The notes under the pieces were generated by a model. That model made no database searches. It was not told where the DNA came from and saw only the letters and a program-made list of their open reading frames with translations. Positions 39,401 through 48,815 of a stretch of DNA of 64,000 nucleotides are shown one piece after another. The translations under genes and the position numbers were made by a program. The first letter of the stretch is position 1, and each line of letters opens with the position of its first letter. Origin of the DNA: Tetrapisispora phaffii CBS 4417 (Eukaryota > Ascomycota > Saccharomycetes > Saccharomycetales > Saccharomycetaceae). The stretch lies in assembly GCF_000236905.1 (NCBI RefSeq), contig NC_016520.1, positions 558,001 through 622,000 on the forward strand, given 5' to 3'.

Positions 39401-39502
39401 TACGAAATAGTGATTGGATCACTAACTGTGGATCTTGATAAAAGGTGGAGTCTCGAGAGAATTGAAAATGAATTAAGTATATTATATAATGGAGCCCATT
39501 AA
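36482..39502 (+). CDS. NNK1: Nnk1, nitrogen network protein kinase
   Basis: Ser/Thr kinase related to S. cerevisiae YKL171W, which interacts with TORC1 and the nitrogen-responsive transcription network. The 1006-residue protein has a long Ser/Asn-rich N-terminus with a short polyGln run at about 460, and a C-terminal kinase domain from about residue 560. Motifs are IIGFGAWGLIRE, the lysine of AIKIIRF, the unusual catalytic loop HGDIKLEN (HGD in place of HRD), VCDFGMS, and GSLPYAAPEL. A long insert of about 150 residues separates the DFG and APE motifs. S. cerevisiae Nnk1 has 928 residues. The frame extends to a TTG at 36317; the ATG at 36482 is the first possible yeast start. Confidence 0.88.
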   Translation: MDSNLNLRKDSTNLYKKQNNFNSLTKSCTDINNKEFGELRREESYNTLSFKPKRLYTLEQGSSSKNTLVNKIGTVTDSCPKSISDGFKYIEIPYNKEFKGTNYYKNESPKRQEKQKSDHIREPSRESLIRCENLNNNSYSPMHETFSKSILMCDEYIPDLNYKDVIENWKIALNDDDNANSLIPRSSMVRPPSSNNKLSCSPSSISYSSASLSSLNDSMIFTESHAQVEPIPFPNINTKSSREHFDSEKPSYKPIDLNFMDNQNYVENNLLRESVTNNRTPHKLYTPLSSLAIDRQLKLGNKPSAIELDNPNSEMLTKYYSNDYFVNGNNPNSYTYKSVSSTTGRRHSSATNDSFRSVSSSISVLPNSLNGNNTTVSMLMELAMRPEEIVKLIGFLPGNFMLLPYTQRKKLLIELKPEKNYKQLMNVIKKFMLTTSKSNVSLRNLQCLNRVSSVENNHQQSQQQQQQQPELISPSYGMNNSVASQYLNSFSPSVQSSFQSNFNANAFNDISDTNASPLNNYANMGTSGTNRRYSISELTNAKNLESRPDDKGEEILNHVLGKIIGFGAWGLIRECFDLKTGKCRAIKIIRFRNNEKLKKQVLREVKIWNELKHEFILPLINWKLYENYAMFCLTERVYDGTLYDLVITWDEFSKSRIEIEERCNITALLCSQVAKALSYMHSQMIVHGDIKLENCLLIKDSIDYSKWKVMVCDFGMSCHFGSAITNDERLYGDLDNNTKIKNRKRNLKNSWFNNCNVDPYCLKHANTAGNPVGNDAYLNNQINLNSRSSERLTGLSKILKPEPVSTHSSGRKHHLNISPKSYTSITNTPEISLKPSLKTSTTSKLNTNRIRRAPTITIGEHDHTISHSNMAKGPDPHTNIGSLPYAAPELVSANSKNIDPPADIWALGVLIYTMLVGKLPFKNDYNSRLGEIIQAGNFDRRSLQLACNSCESDNERVVDESTKKSRTLRNGRLYEIVIGSLTVDLDKRWSLERIENELSILYNGAH

Positions 39503-39589
39503 ACATATTTTATAGCATTTGAATTTACAGTTATAGTTGAATCATTTTAGCGCTAGATACTAAAAGACTTATATTATAAAACTATATTC

Positions 39590-39600
39590 TTTTATATTTA
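39590..39600 (+). other. ARS consensus match
   Basis: TTTTATATTTA fits WTTTAYRTTTW at every position and lies in a convergent spacer, the commonest place for yeast origins. Such matches are frequent by chance in AT-rich DNA, so origin activity is only a possibility. Confidence 0.2.
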
Positions 39601-39613
39601 TATATAATTTTTG

Positions 39614-39646
39614 AAAAATAGTCTTTGCAGTGCAAAGACTATTTTT
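39614..39646. repeat. 33-base perfect inverted repeat
   Basis: AAAAATAGTCTTTGCA (39614-39629) and TGCAAAGACTATTTTT (39631-39646) are exact reverse complements around a single G. The structure reads as a hairpin followed by a T tract on both strands, placed between two convergent genes, so it may mark transcript ends. Confidence 0.95.
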
Positions 39647-39702
39647 TTCTACTAGCATAGTGCATTATTGACCCGTTGTTTTATAAAGTTATTGCACTTA
39701 TC

Positions 39703-42129
39703 CTATATACTACGTTTATAGTGAATGCAACAATTTGTGTTCCTCATCCATGCTGAACCAAGTGCCTGGTCTATGGTTATTCTTTTTGAAGGATCTATTT
39801 GAAATATTTTGTAAAGTGTCATCTTACGTAAACGATTTATTTCATGATTGATATGTTTCATTTCTTCGAAAACATAGAATTCATTCGAATCATTCATTTC
39901 TGTACAAAATGATTTGTAAAGGGAATCTTTTTCAGGGACAGCAAGCTTCCATAAATAATGACCCAAGACCATAGAGCAATATATTACACCTGCACTCCAA
40001 CAATCTACCAATCTTGGGTCATATTCATTGCCATGAATGAATTCTTCTGGTGCAACGTATGGTTCAGAACCAACAATACCTGATTGAAAGTGCGCTGTCT
40101 TCTCCCATGCAGTTTGGAAAACACAACTTGTGCCAAAGTCGCAAATTTTAAGCAAACCATTAGAATGAAATAGAAGATTTTCAGGTTTTAGATCACAATG
40201 TGCAACACCATGAATGTGCATAAATTGTATACCGGTCAGTAATTGTTTCATAAAACAGTCAGCCTCTAACGGATTTAATGTCATGCCTGATTTAGACTTA
40301 GCAATTAAGATGCTATATAAGTCACCGGCAGGACAAAATTCTAAAACTTCAATAAATGAAGTATTCGAAACTTCCATTAAATCAATAATTTTTACAATAT
40401 TTGGATGACATCTTACAATACCATTTCTATTTTTTGAATGACTTAATGAATGTCCGATAATAAATTCAGATGTAATACGAGTAGTGAATTTGTCCTTATG
40501 TTCATTAGATCTTGGTTTCAGTTCCTTAACTGCAAAAAATATTTTTTTATTGTCACAGTAAGATTGAAACGATGCTGGATCAGATTCAATTCTATCTTTT
40601 GAGAACAATCTAACTGTCCCATATGAACCATGCCCAAGAACTACGCCTACTGATTTACCAAATTTCTGTTCAAAAGTAGCTTTATTATTTCGATTAAATT
40701 GAGATGCATCAGAGATCTTCCCTGAAAGGGCCTTATTTATTCTTTCAGAAAGTTCATTAATCAGCTTTAACTCTGTTACCCCAATTGCAGCATGTTCATT
40801 CACAATTTTATTAGATAATTCACCTAAATCGTTTTTATTATTCGAGTCTTTTATATCATGTGAATTAGTCGTTTGTGTTTCTGAATCACTGACGTCAGAC
40901 GTACATACAACTTTTGGAATATCTCCAGTATGGGAACTTATCAAAGAAAATGCATTTTTAAGTTCATTATCCACTGTTTGATCCTGTTGAATATTTGCCA
41001 AGTTTTCCTCATTTTTATGAGATTTAAACATACTTATCAGAGAAAATGCCGAACGTTGTTTCACATTATCGTGTGTTTCGTGAGCACTATTATCGGAAGC
41101 TTCATCGTGTCCATTATCAATATAAGGGCGTATAACCTGCATTATATTTAAATTATGTTCATGACTACCATTTTCAAATACTTTAAAGTTTTCAACTTGT
41201 AATATGCATTTACCTCTATTATCTTCTGGTTGTAATGAACCTACGCTTATTGTGTCAGAATGTGGTTTTGTTTTACGAGGTTGTAAACTGATACTGTTTT
41301 TTCTGGATAGTGGTGAATAAACTCCAGACAATGAATTCGATCTAGATATGTCACTTACATTACCGATGTTAAGGGTATTGCCATTTGAGCTAGCATTGGT
41401 GCTTTTAAAAAGTGATGGTATTTTGAATGAATTATTTCTTGATAGACTTTTCCCTAGTTTAGCTGAAGTTTGGCTTTCGTTTACTCCATTGACGACTTTA
41501 TTACTTGCCGCTGGAACGTGGTGGTTTGGGGGATGAATTGAATTCTTTTTATTCTTAGTAACTGTTTCTTCAAGTTTAAGATTTTGGATAGAACTTTTAC
41601 TGTCAGAAGATAGTATAGAATCAATATGTCTATTAGTATTATCAGATGAGTCGGATTCGTTTAATCCAGCAGAATTTGATTTTCTTGAAGCGTCTCTAGA
41701 ACTGCTAGAATGAGTATTGACTGATCCTTCAACCTTCGATAAAATTTCAGTACTATTGCCTCCATCAGAAGAATATCTTGGAGATGTAGGATGTTTGGAG
41801 GAAGATTTTACAGTGTTCTTTCGTACGGGTACTCGTTGTAATACAGGACCCTCTTCGTCTGATGAGAAACTAACATATTTGGATGATGGTGAGTTATTTG
41901 AGCTAACAGGAACTTCTTTAGATAGTATTAAATCATCTTTTTTTGATTCTACTATTTTTGGTAAAGTATTATTGTCTGTTCGGTCACTTGCGTGTTTCGA
42001 GAGAGGACCATTATTAATTTGTGATGATGAAGACAATTTGAACAAATTTTTTATTGAACCAGACAATGATCTACTTCTTGTTTGTGGTGAGTGGGATATA
42101 ATATCAGGTTTAGTGTCTTGAGAACTCAT
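39703..42129 (-). CDS. KKQ8: Hal5/Kkq8 family protein kinase
   Basis: Member of the NPR/HAL5 kinase family, which regulates plasma-membrane transporters such as the Trk potassium carriers (Hal5). The 808-residue protein has a Ser/Asn-rich N-terminus and a kinase domain from about residue 490. Motifs are VLGHGSYGTVRL, FAVKELKPR, HCDLKPENLL (about 645), ICDFGTSC, and VGSEPYVAPEE. The insert YDPRLVDCWSAGVIYCSMVL is typical of this family. S. cerevisiae Kkq8 (YKL168C) has 724 and Hal5 (YJL165C) 855 residues. Only one of these paralogues is present in the window, and position next to NNK1 fits either ancestral copy, so the exact orthologue is undecided. Confidence 0.85.
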   Translation of the reverse strand: MSSQDTKPDIISHSPQTRSRSLSGSIKNLFKLSSSSQINNGPLSKHASDRTDNNTLPKIVESKKDDLILSKEVPVSSNNSPSSKYVSFSSDEEGPVLQRVPVRKNTVKSSSKHPTSPRYSSDGGNSTEILSKVEGSVNTHSSSSRDASRKSNSAGLNESDSSDNTNRHIDSILSSDSKSSIQNLKLEETVTKNKKNSIHPPNHHVPAASNKVVNGVNESQTSAKLGKSLSRNNSFKIPSLFKSTNASSNGNTLNIGNVSDISRSNSLSGVYSPLSRKNSISLQPRKTKPHSDTISVGSLQPEDNRGKCILQVENFKVFENGSHEHNLNIMQVIRPYIDNGHDEASDNSAHETHDNVKQRSAFSLISMFKSHKNEENLANIQQDQTVDNELKNAFSLISSHTGDIPKVVCTSDVSDSETQTTNSHDIKDSNNKNDLGELSNKIVNEHAAIGVTELKLINELSERINKALSGKISDASQFNRNNKATFEQKFGKSVGVVLGHGSYGTVRLFSKDRIESDPASFQSYCDNKKIFFAVKELKPRSNEHKDKFTTRITSEFIIGHSLSHSKNRNGIVRCHPNIVKIIDLMEVSNTSFIEVLEFCPAGDLYSILIAKSKSGMTLNPLEADCFMKQLLTGIQFMHIHGVAHCDLKPENLLFHSNGLLKICDFGTSCVFQTAWEKTAHFQSGIVGSEPYVAPEEFIHGNEYDPRLVDCWSAGVIYCSMVLGHYLWKLAVPEKDSLYKSFCTEMNDSNEFYVFEEMKHINHEINRLRKMTLYKIFQIDPSKRITIDQALGSAWMRNTNCCIHYKRSI

Positions 42130-42976
42130 ATTTTGGTACTTACGTAGAAATAAACTTGACTTTGTAAAAACTCGAGTGAGGAATATTAATTTTCAATCGT
42201 ATGTGTGAGTAGAAACTTTTTTGCTTTCAATTTTGGAAAATGTATCCAAATGTATATCTATTATGATGCAATAGCTTTAAAATATAGATCTATTAAATGA
42301 TGCTTTTTTCGTTAAAATAATATGATCGCTAATTTCTTAGTGACTACTATAATTTAAAATGCTTTTTTAGGGTACAATAAAAGATGTGATTTTAAAACGT
42401 ATTGAAAACTCTAACCTAATCTATGAACTGTAAATATATATATATATCTTTATTCAGATATATTTTATAAGCAATATGAATGATATGTAATAATAATTCA
42501 TCAACTTTATATTGCGACTACAGAAATTATTTAAATACATCTTAGTTATTTTTTATCAGATAAAATGTTTATTTCTATTTCGCCTTTTTTTTCATATTAA
42601 TATTGTTCTTTGCTGAATATTAAAAGTTATTATAGCAACTTACCTGAAAAAAGGGACCATAAAACAACCGTTTAAAAAATAGGATTTAGGCTTTAATATC
42701 ATGTTTTCAATTAGTGTCAAGTAATAGTATGTACGCTAATTAATTACAGAAATAACTTGATTTGAGATTTAAAAAGGTAAACGTCTTCTGACTTTTCCTG
42801 ACTACTCCTGACTCCTGCATAAAGGTAAACTGTTACGGACACGGCGGTTTCAAAATGATTTAAATGGCCTCTTGAAGAGAATAATGATCAATTAATTTGC
42901 ATATAGTATAAAATATTATTAGTTACGTGTTCTCGGATGAATTGAATCAGAATGTATTGCAGTAAGGGAGGTGCAT
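42130..42976 (-). other. Promoter region of the HAL5/KKQ8 kinase
   Basis: About 850 bp between the kinase and the transporter gene. Near 42773-42830 it has a 10-bp-phased CTGACT repeat bounded by two copies of AAAGGTAAAC. TPK1/TPK3, which lies nearby in S. cerevisiae, is absent. Confidence 0.6.
42773..42830. repeat. Phased CTGACT repeat flanked by direct repeats
   Basis: CTGACT occurs at 42788, 42798 and 42808, exactly 10 bp apart. The segment is bounded by AAAGGTAAAC at 42773-42782 and 42821-42830. The last repeat contains TGACTC, a Gcn4-type half site. Confidence 0.8.
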
Positions 42977-44743
42977 CTATTCAGTTTCCGTTGTCATAGA
43001 CTCTTCTTGTCCCATTAAATAGGCAAGAAAAAATGTTAATAAGAATGCCAATGTACCACAGGTTAACGGTATCACTAAAAATATTTCAGGTCTTGTGGTT
43101 ACACTAGACCCATATATGCTTAAATATATTGGTGAAATTGAAAAAATAATAATAGATGTTACAAATGACATTGCACCGAAACTCTCTCCAGTTTTATGTG
43201 AAGGGCAATACTTTATCATTGTTCCACTTAATGTAGGAGATGCCAGACTACTTAAACATTGGCATACGACCAATATTATTAATGAACGAATATCGTCTGC
43301 ATAAAATAGCATAAATACATTAGAGAGTGCTGCAAAAAACAAAGGATATCTGATGCACGTTAGATCAATTTTATCAGCAGCTATTGTTTTAGTTTGGTAA
43401 TTCTTTTTCAGGTAGTGTAAACCAAAAGGTGCGATGAGCAGAAGTACTACACATCGTCCTAGCCCAGTTATTGAAATAAAATAACCTAATTCAATCGATG
43501 TCCAATTATACTTATAAGTTGTGAAGAGCACTAAAGTTGGTATGGTACAGATTGTACTGGAGACGTACAGAGCATCAATTATCAATAAGGTTAGTAAAAT
43601 TATCCTGGGTTTTATAGATCCATTTGAGTCCCTTGCTGCCCACAAATTTTTCAAAGGATATAGAAGCACATAAATCTGAGAAACTAGTCTACCTATTAGT
43701 TCTCTTGTTATCCTTATTATAAAATTATTATTAGGTCTAGAAATACACTCTTCAGTTTGCTCCCATATTTCACTATACCTTTTATTATGATCTAAGTTTG
43801 ATTTTTTCATTGCCTCTGGATGTCTCGTTTCTACCAGTGAGGTAAAACAAATCAATATATATAACAAATTCAAAAATAAACTGAAAAATAAAGCGTAAAA
43901 GTTACTACTGGTAAATTTGACTAAAATCGAACTTAAAAGAGGACCCAGTCCAATTGTCCCATATAAAACGCTCATCATAAAACTAATAGTAACAGTAACC
44001 GTCTCAGGATCCATGATATCTGTTATATAGCTATTTGATGTCGAAATAATAGTGAAGGCACCTCCTGAAAATGCATCAATAATATTTGGTATTACAAATA
44101 CCCAAAGTGTAACTTTTGTTCTTGGTGCAACTGAATATATCTGCAATAATAATCCCAGTAATTTAATTATACCAATACATTTAAAAATTGGCACACGACC
44201 AACTTTATCAGATAATGCATTCCATTTTGATATAAATATTAACGAGATTATTCCAGATAGCAGTAAGGAAAATGAAGTAACTTTCGAAAGAATTTCTTGA
44301 ACATCTGACTTATCACATATTTTAGTATCATTATTGTATTCTAGTATAGCTTCACAAATCTTATCCATTTGTAAAGGAATTATTGGTGCCTTAATCATTA
44401 TATCAGCTAAACTAATTAAGCCGACTACGAAACTTAACAAGTATATACTTGGTTTCTTATGCCACGGTAGATGTGTATGCTTTAGTCTAAAGTCCCTTAG
44501 CCATCTTGTTTCTTCAGTTTCGAACTCATGATTCTGATCTGATATTATACTTTCATATAATCCAATACCCGTTTGTTCAATAACCATATCTGGATTTTGA
44601 TTATAGTACGTATTATTGCTTAGCAACGGCTCAACCTCATTCCTTTCGCCACTGTTTCTGATCTCTTCATTGTCTCTGTCATTGTGTATAGTACTTGAAT
44701 TGGGTATATTATTACTAAGGTCGTTGAATGACTCTGACATCAT
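42977..44743 (-). CDS. YJL163C-like major facilitator superfamily membrane protein
   Basis: A 588-residue multispanning protein of unknown substrate. After a hydrophilic N-terminus (about 1-95) it shows some twelve hydrophobic segments. The motif SKWNALSDKVGRVPIFK after the second or third span is the MFS loop 2-3 signature, and a long central cytoplasmic loop (about 310-365) divides two six-helix halves. Length and position between the HAL5/KKQ8 kinase and MCD4 or JJJ2 agree with S. cerevisiae YJL163C (555 residues), itself uncharacterised. The start has two adjacent ATG codons. No transport function can be assigned from the sequence. Confidence 0.75.
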   Translation of the reverse strand: MMSESFNDLSNNIPNSSTIHNDRDNEEIRNSGERNEVEPLLSNNTYYNQNPDMVIEQTGIGLYESIISDQNHEFETEETRWLRDFRLKHTHLPWHKKPSIYLLSFVVGLISLADIMIKAPIIPLQMDKICEAILEYNNDTKICDKSDVQEILSKVTSFSLLLSGIISLIFISKWNALSDKVGRVPIFKCIGIIKLLGLLLQIYSVAPRTKVTLWVFVIPNIIDAFSGGAFTIISTSNSYITDIMDPETVTVTISFMMSVLYGTIGLGPLLSSILVKFTSSNFYALFFSLFLNLLYILICFTSLVETRHPEAMKKSNLDHNKRYSEIWEQTEECISRPNNNFIIRITRELIGRLVSQIYVLLYPLKNLWAARDSNGSIKPRIILLTLLIIDALYVSSTICTIPTLVLFTTYKYNWTSIELGYFISITGLGRCVVLLLIAPFGLHYLKKNYQTKTIAADKIDLTCIRYPLFFAALSNVFMLFYADDIRSLIILVVCQCLSSLASPTLSGTMIKYCPSHKTGESFGAMSFVTSIIIFSISPIYLSIYGSSVTTRPEIFLVIPLTCGTLAFLLTFFLAYLMGQEESMTTETE

Positions 44744-45609
44744 ATTAGCAATTTTGAAACCTTTAAAAGATTATGATACTATAGTTCTTCAGTATTAGAC
44801 AATCTACGGCGTAATTTGCGTTATGAGTTGACGTAATTGAAGAATGGTATTAAAATTTCAATATCGACGTTCTATAAGTTAAGTTGAACATTCAGTTATT
44901 AATAATATGCATCCGTTATTACATATGAGTGTGTATGAACAATAAGTGAATTAGTAAGTGTACTATATAAGAAAGATTTTAGTAAATGTTGTAATAAAAA
45001 ATGTTTGGTTAGAATTGAAATGGTTAAAACTTGTTAAGCATTAATCAAGCTGAAATTTAATACTAAAAACCGTAAACGGTTGCAAGAATTAATTTATTCC
45101 TTATGATTTAATCTCTATCTAAGGCCTTAGGTGGAATATGACTACACCCGAATACTTTTTCGGTCCAGCTTTTCCATTATAAAATGTGTCTTTGATAATT
45201 AAATATCATAAAAGGATTGATAAGATTAAAAATATTAGCTAATTTACTAGATATACAGAGAGATTAAACTAGAGTATACGATGATTGAGTTGCATAAACT
45301 ACTTCTGAGGTCGACATTATATATACTTTGTATCAAAATGGGAACATAGCTACTAGACCTATAAAATAATGAGATAAACTTGAGGAAACAAGGGAAATAT
45401 TTATGTATTGTGAGGTTACGCCTAAAACTTGTAAAATAACATTTGTCTTCCGTCCCTCAAATGTAATAATGTTTTCTTATATGTTGATAACAAAAACTAT
45501 GATGGCTATGTCGCTTATGTTGGTAAAGTTACAAATGTCTATCATGAAGTTATTTTAAATATAAATGTTTATAAAGTTACTAAAAATGTAAAACTGTCTT
45601 GTTTGATCT
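44744..45609 (-). other. Promoter region of the YJL163C-like gene
   Basis: About 870 bp between the transporter start and the MCD4 stop. It contains a 12-bp palindrome CTAAGGCCTTAG (45119-45130). No gene seen. Confidence 0.5.
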
Positions 45610-48372
45610 TTAATTTTTCTTTTTTCCTTCAGTTACTGGTCTTTCGATAGTAACGTTCTTCAATAAGATATGACTAACAATTTCCAGAACTAGCATAAAC
45701 AAAGAAGAAAGAATTGCTAAACAGTAATTTGAGATCGTCATGCCGATATCTAACCATGAGCCATCTGTCTTGACTAGATAAAATAGGTTTAATGACAACA
45801 TATCACTTGAAGAAATGATTAATGTTGAAATTGCATAATCTTTGATTTGAAGTTTTTGATTAAGAATACCTAAACCAATTGATAATAATAAATATGGAAT
45901 TAACAATTTCAACATTAATAGGGCACCCATTAAGAAAGGATCAAAGATGGGTGTTAACCTATAAACAGAGTCTAATGAAAATGATGAAATAGAGGAAACG
46001 TTGCCAGTACCAAAGAATGCAACTTGTAATAAGAAAAATCCAATCACTGAAACTCTTAGTAATTGCAACCAGTTATTTTGTTTGTATGTTACTTTGATAT
46101 ATGATTCGATTTCGATCCATTGAATAATATAGCAAGTAAAAAAGAAATAAAATAATGCCTCGAACGATATACTTAGAATAATAAAAGTGGGAGCAAACAT
46201 TAAATAAATCAGTAATAATCTAACACGATAATCATTCACTGGATGTCTGTAATGCATAAATGGACAAACTATTAAAGTTACAAATAATGAAATCCATCCA
46301 CCAATTTGTGCATCACGAGGTAAACCTTCTCTCAATTGAAGAGATGTGGCAGATTTATTAGAAATGAGACAGCTCAGGGCAACCAGCACGATTTGGAAAA
46401 TAAACAGATTTGTAGAGTAGCTGCTTAGTAATTTCTTGACTTTATGTAAGCCATAAATACCACTAATGATTATTAGAACTGCTGCTGTATTTATTTGATT
46501 TAGGTCTTCAATTTTAACTGCATCAAAAGTAGTAAATGTTGAGATACAAGCACTAGTTATAATCCATCCCAAATTAGTATAAATACCGTTTACACCACAT
46601 GCTAGTGGGTAAAAGGCTAGTATATTAAAGATTACTGAAAAAATCCAACGATGTAAAAATCCATAAACAATCCCTTCATAAATTAATATTATTGCCATTG
46701 AGATTAGAATTTTATAGGAAGTTGAAATACCATTGAAGAATTCCTTTATACCCGTTTTTAATACCATTTTCATAGTAACAATTTGACTCCAGAAAAAGAG
46801 AGGGAATAACAGATACATGTAGTAATTGAATGGTGAACGCTGGTAGTATAAAATGTAATATAATATAATACCTGTTGTGGTGAAAAATAGTAAATTAATA
46901 ATTGAAGTGGAATAAATACCATTGCTTTTGTTTAGGATGAATAATCTTAAGAATAAACTAAATGCATAAACAATCCATCCAATAAAACCCATTGTGACAA
47001 TTGATCTGATAAATATCCAGTTATATGTCGTTAAATATTGTAGACCCTCGAGGGTAATAGTGATTAATTCTTCGATCAATTCGATTGCATCTTTTTCTAG
47101 ATTAATTTCTCCTGCTTCTATATTTGAAATTAATTGATTAATTTCTTGTAAGTACATGTGATAGGACTTTTCCTGAAATTTATAGTATTCTTTATATATA
47201 AACTGTGAATCTATAATTTCTGCTTCTTTTACAATATACTGTTCCAAAATACTTTTTGCATTATTTAATAAAGAATGCATTTTCTTCCCTTCTTCTCCGT
47301 CAATAAATGATATTGGTAACTCTCCTACGGAATTAGCTGGATAATTTGTACCAATTAGGTAAGACATTAACGAAGCAATGTCAGCTTGTTTAACATCGTT
47401 ACGTTTGATGTAGTCAAATCCCCAGCTTTCGGTGTAATTATTAACTATTGGATATTGATGTTTTTCTGGTTTATTGATACCAGCACCCCAAGCAACTAAG
47501 GGAGTTCTAGTATTGTTAGGGTGTCCATCACCATGAGAGCCAAATGCACTCATACCATGATCAGCTGTAAAAACAAATGCAGTTTGATCATCTCCAAAAA
47601 AATCATTTACTTTTTCTACCAGTTGTGAAATTTGCATGTCAATATATTTAACATTATCATAATATTCTGCAGAATATGGCCTGTATGAATGACCAGCAGT
47701 ATCACAACCTAATAAATGTAAAAAGAAACAGTTACCATCTTGTTTTATTTGTTCATTTAAATCACTATCTAGTGTTGCATTCTTGAATAATTCATTTACA
47801 TGATCGAAGACAAAGGCATCTAACTCAAGTGATGATTGAGAAAAATCTTCAAATTCATGGCCATACATCCAAGCATCTATTTTATTGGGATCTGATGCAC
47901 CTTGTTTAAACATAGGTAAAATGTCAGGAGAACCAAATGAATAAGTATGGTTTGTTTGGTTAAAAAAACTATCGAAATTTACAGGATTTTCTTTCCAACC
48001 TTTTGTTACTGCACTAACATCTTCGTAAAAGCCAGCTATCATGGCGACATGCCCAGGCCTAGATTCGGTCGGCATTCTAGTATGTGAGATACCATAAGTA
48101 CCATTATTTAAAACGATTGATCTTATATATGGGGCTAAGTATGCAGTTTCACCACTAACTGGGTGTGTAATTAAATCAAAAGTTGTATCAGCACGTAAAC
48201 CATCACCAACAATTAAAAATAACCTTTTAGCTGGAGGGGCATCTGTACTACGATAATATGACATACCATGAACTAGAGGTGATACAAAATAAATATCAAA
48301 GATAGACCATAGGTAGAAAAGGTGGAAGAATATACCAACAATAATCAATGTTGTTCTTGGATTTCTCAACAT
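45610..48372 (-). CDS. MCD4: Mcd4, GPI ethanolamine-phosphate transferase 1
   Basis: ER membrane enzyme adding ethanolamine phosphate to the first mannose of GPI precursors (the PIG-N step). The 920-residue protein matches the S. cerevisiae length of 919. One N-terminal membrane span is followed by a lumenal alkaline-phosphatase-like catalytic domain with GDGLRADT (56-63), TRMPTESRPGHVAMIAGFYE (about 97), HLLGCDTAGHSYRP and FTADHGMSAFGSHGDGHPNN (about 275). The metal-binding Asp and His residues are present. From about residue 440 the protein has many membrane spans. The gene corresponds to YKL165C. It lies close to the PIR cluster, as in S. cerevisiae. Confidence 0.95.
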   Translation of the reverse strand: MLRNPRTTLIIVGIFFHLFYLWSIFDIYFVSPLVHGMSYYRSTDAPPAKRLFLIVGDGLRADTTFDLITHPVSGETAYLAPYIRSIVLNNGTYGISHTRMPTESRPGHVAMIAGFYEDVSAVTKGWKENPVNFDSFFNQTNHTYSFGSPDILPMFKQGASDPNKIDAWMYGHEFEDFSQSSLELDAFVFDHVNELFKNATLDSDLNEQIKQDGNCFFLHLLGCDTAGHSYRPYSAEYYDNVKYIDMQISQLVEKVNDFFGDDQTAFVFTADHGMSAFGSHGDGHPNNTRTPLVAWGAGINKPEKHQYPIVNNYTESWGFDYIKRNDVKQADIASLMSYLIGTNYPANSVGELPISFIDGEEGKKMHSLLNNAKSILEQYIVKEAEIIDSQFIYKEYYKFQEKSYHMYLQEINQLISNIEAGEINLEKDAIELIEELITITLEGLQYLTTYNWIFIRSIVTMGFIGWIVYAFSLFLRLFILNKSNGIYSTSIINLLFFTTTGIILYYILYYQRSPFNYYMYLLFPLFFWSQIVTMKMVLKTGIKEFFNGISTSYKILISMAIILIYEGIVYGFLHRWIFSVIFNILAFYPLACGVNGIYTNLGWIITSACISTFTTFDAVKIEDLNQINTAAVLIIISGIYGLHKVKKLLSSYSTNLFIFQIVLVALSCLISNKSATSLQLREGLPRDAQIGGWISLFVTLIVCPFMHYRHPVNDYRVRLLLIYLMFAPTFIILSISFEALFYFFFTCYIIQWIEIESYIKVTYKQNNWLQLLRVSVIGFFLLQVAFFGTGNVSSISSFSLDSVYRLTPIFDPFLMGALLMLKLLIPYLLLSIGLGILNQKLQIKDYAISTLIISSSDMLSLNLFYLVKTDGSWLDIGMTISNYCLAILSSLFMLVLEIVSHILLKNVTIERPVTEGKKKN

Positions 48373-48815
48373 GATATATAGTTGGTGAAAATGTTATGGT
48401 AAAGGCCGGTATAACAAAATATCTGTACCGAATTAAATTACTGTTCCCTTACTTATATGTTGTGTTTTGATTGCCCTTAACGTTTAATGCAACCAATTGA
48501 TATTATTTTATAAGAATGTTTATTTAATATATATATAATATATATTATTACTTGAAGATTCGTTAATTGATCTCGGCTTATAAAAGATAATTATTACGCG
48601 ACAAAGTAACTTTATAAAAGCATGACAAAGGTTAATTTAAATATGACTTGAAAGGTACATTTACAACTTATATATACTACACTATGGATTGTTTTAATTA
48701 ATAAAAAAGATAGTTAACAATAGGGAGATATTGCTATTGTCATTGCTCATTTAACGACCAATACTGTGGATATAGTTGAAAGTCTTTAATCCTTTTCCTC
48801 TTTAAAAATGCAATG
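48373..48815 (-). other. Promoter region of MCD4
   Basis: AT-rich spacer between MCD4 and the JJJ2 stop, with a palindromic TA-rich stretch around 48528-48550. No specific regulatory site recognised. Confidence 0.5.

Larger units (their letters stand above)
39503..39702. other. Convergent intergenic region NNK1/HAL5-KKQ8
   Basis: Only 200 bp between convergent kinase genes. It contains an 11/11 match to the ARS consensus (TTTTATATTTA, 39590-39600) and a 33-base perfect hairpin flanked by A and T tracts. Confidence 0.7.
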
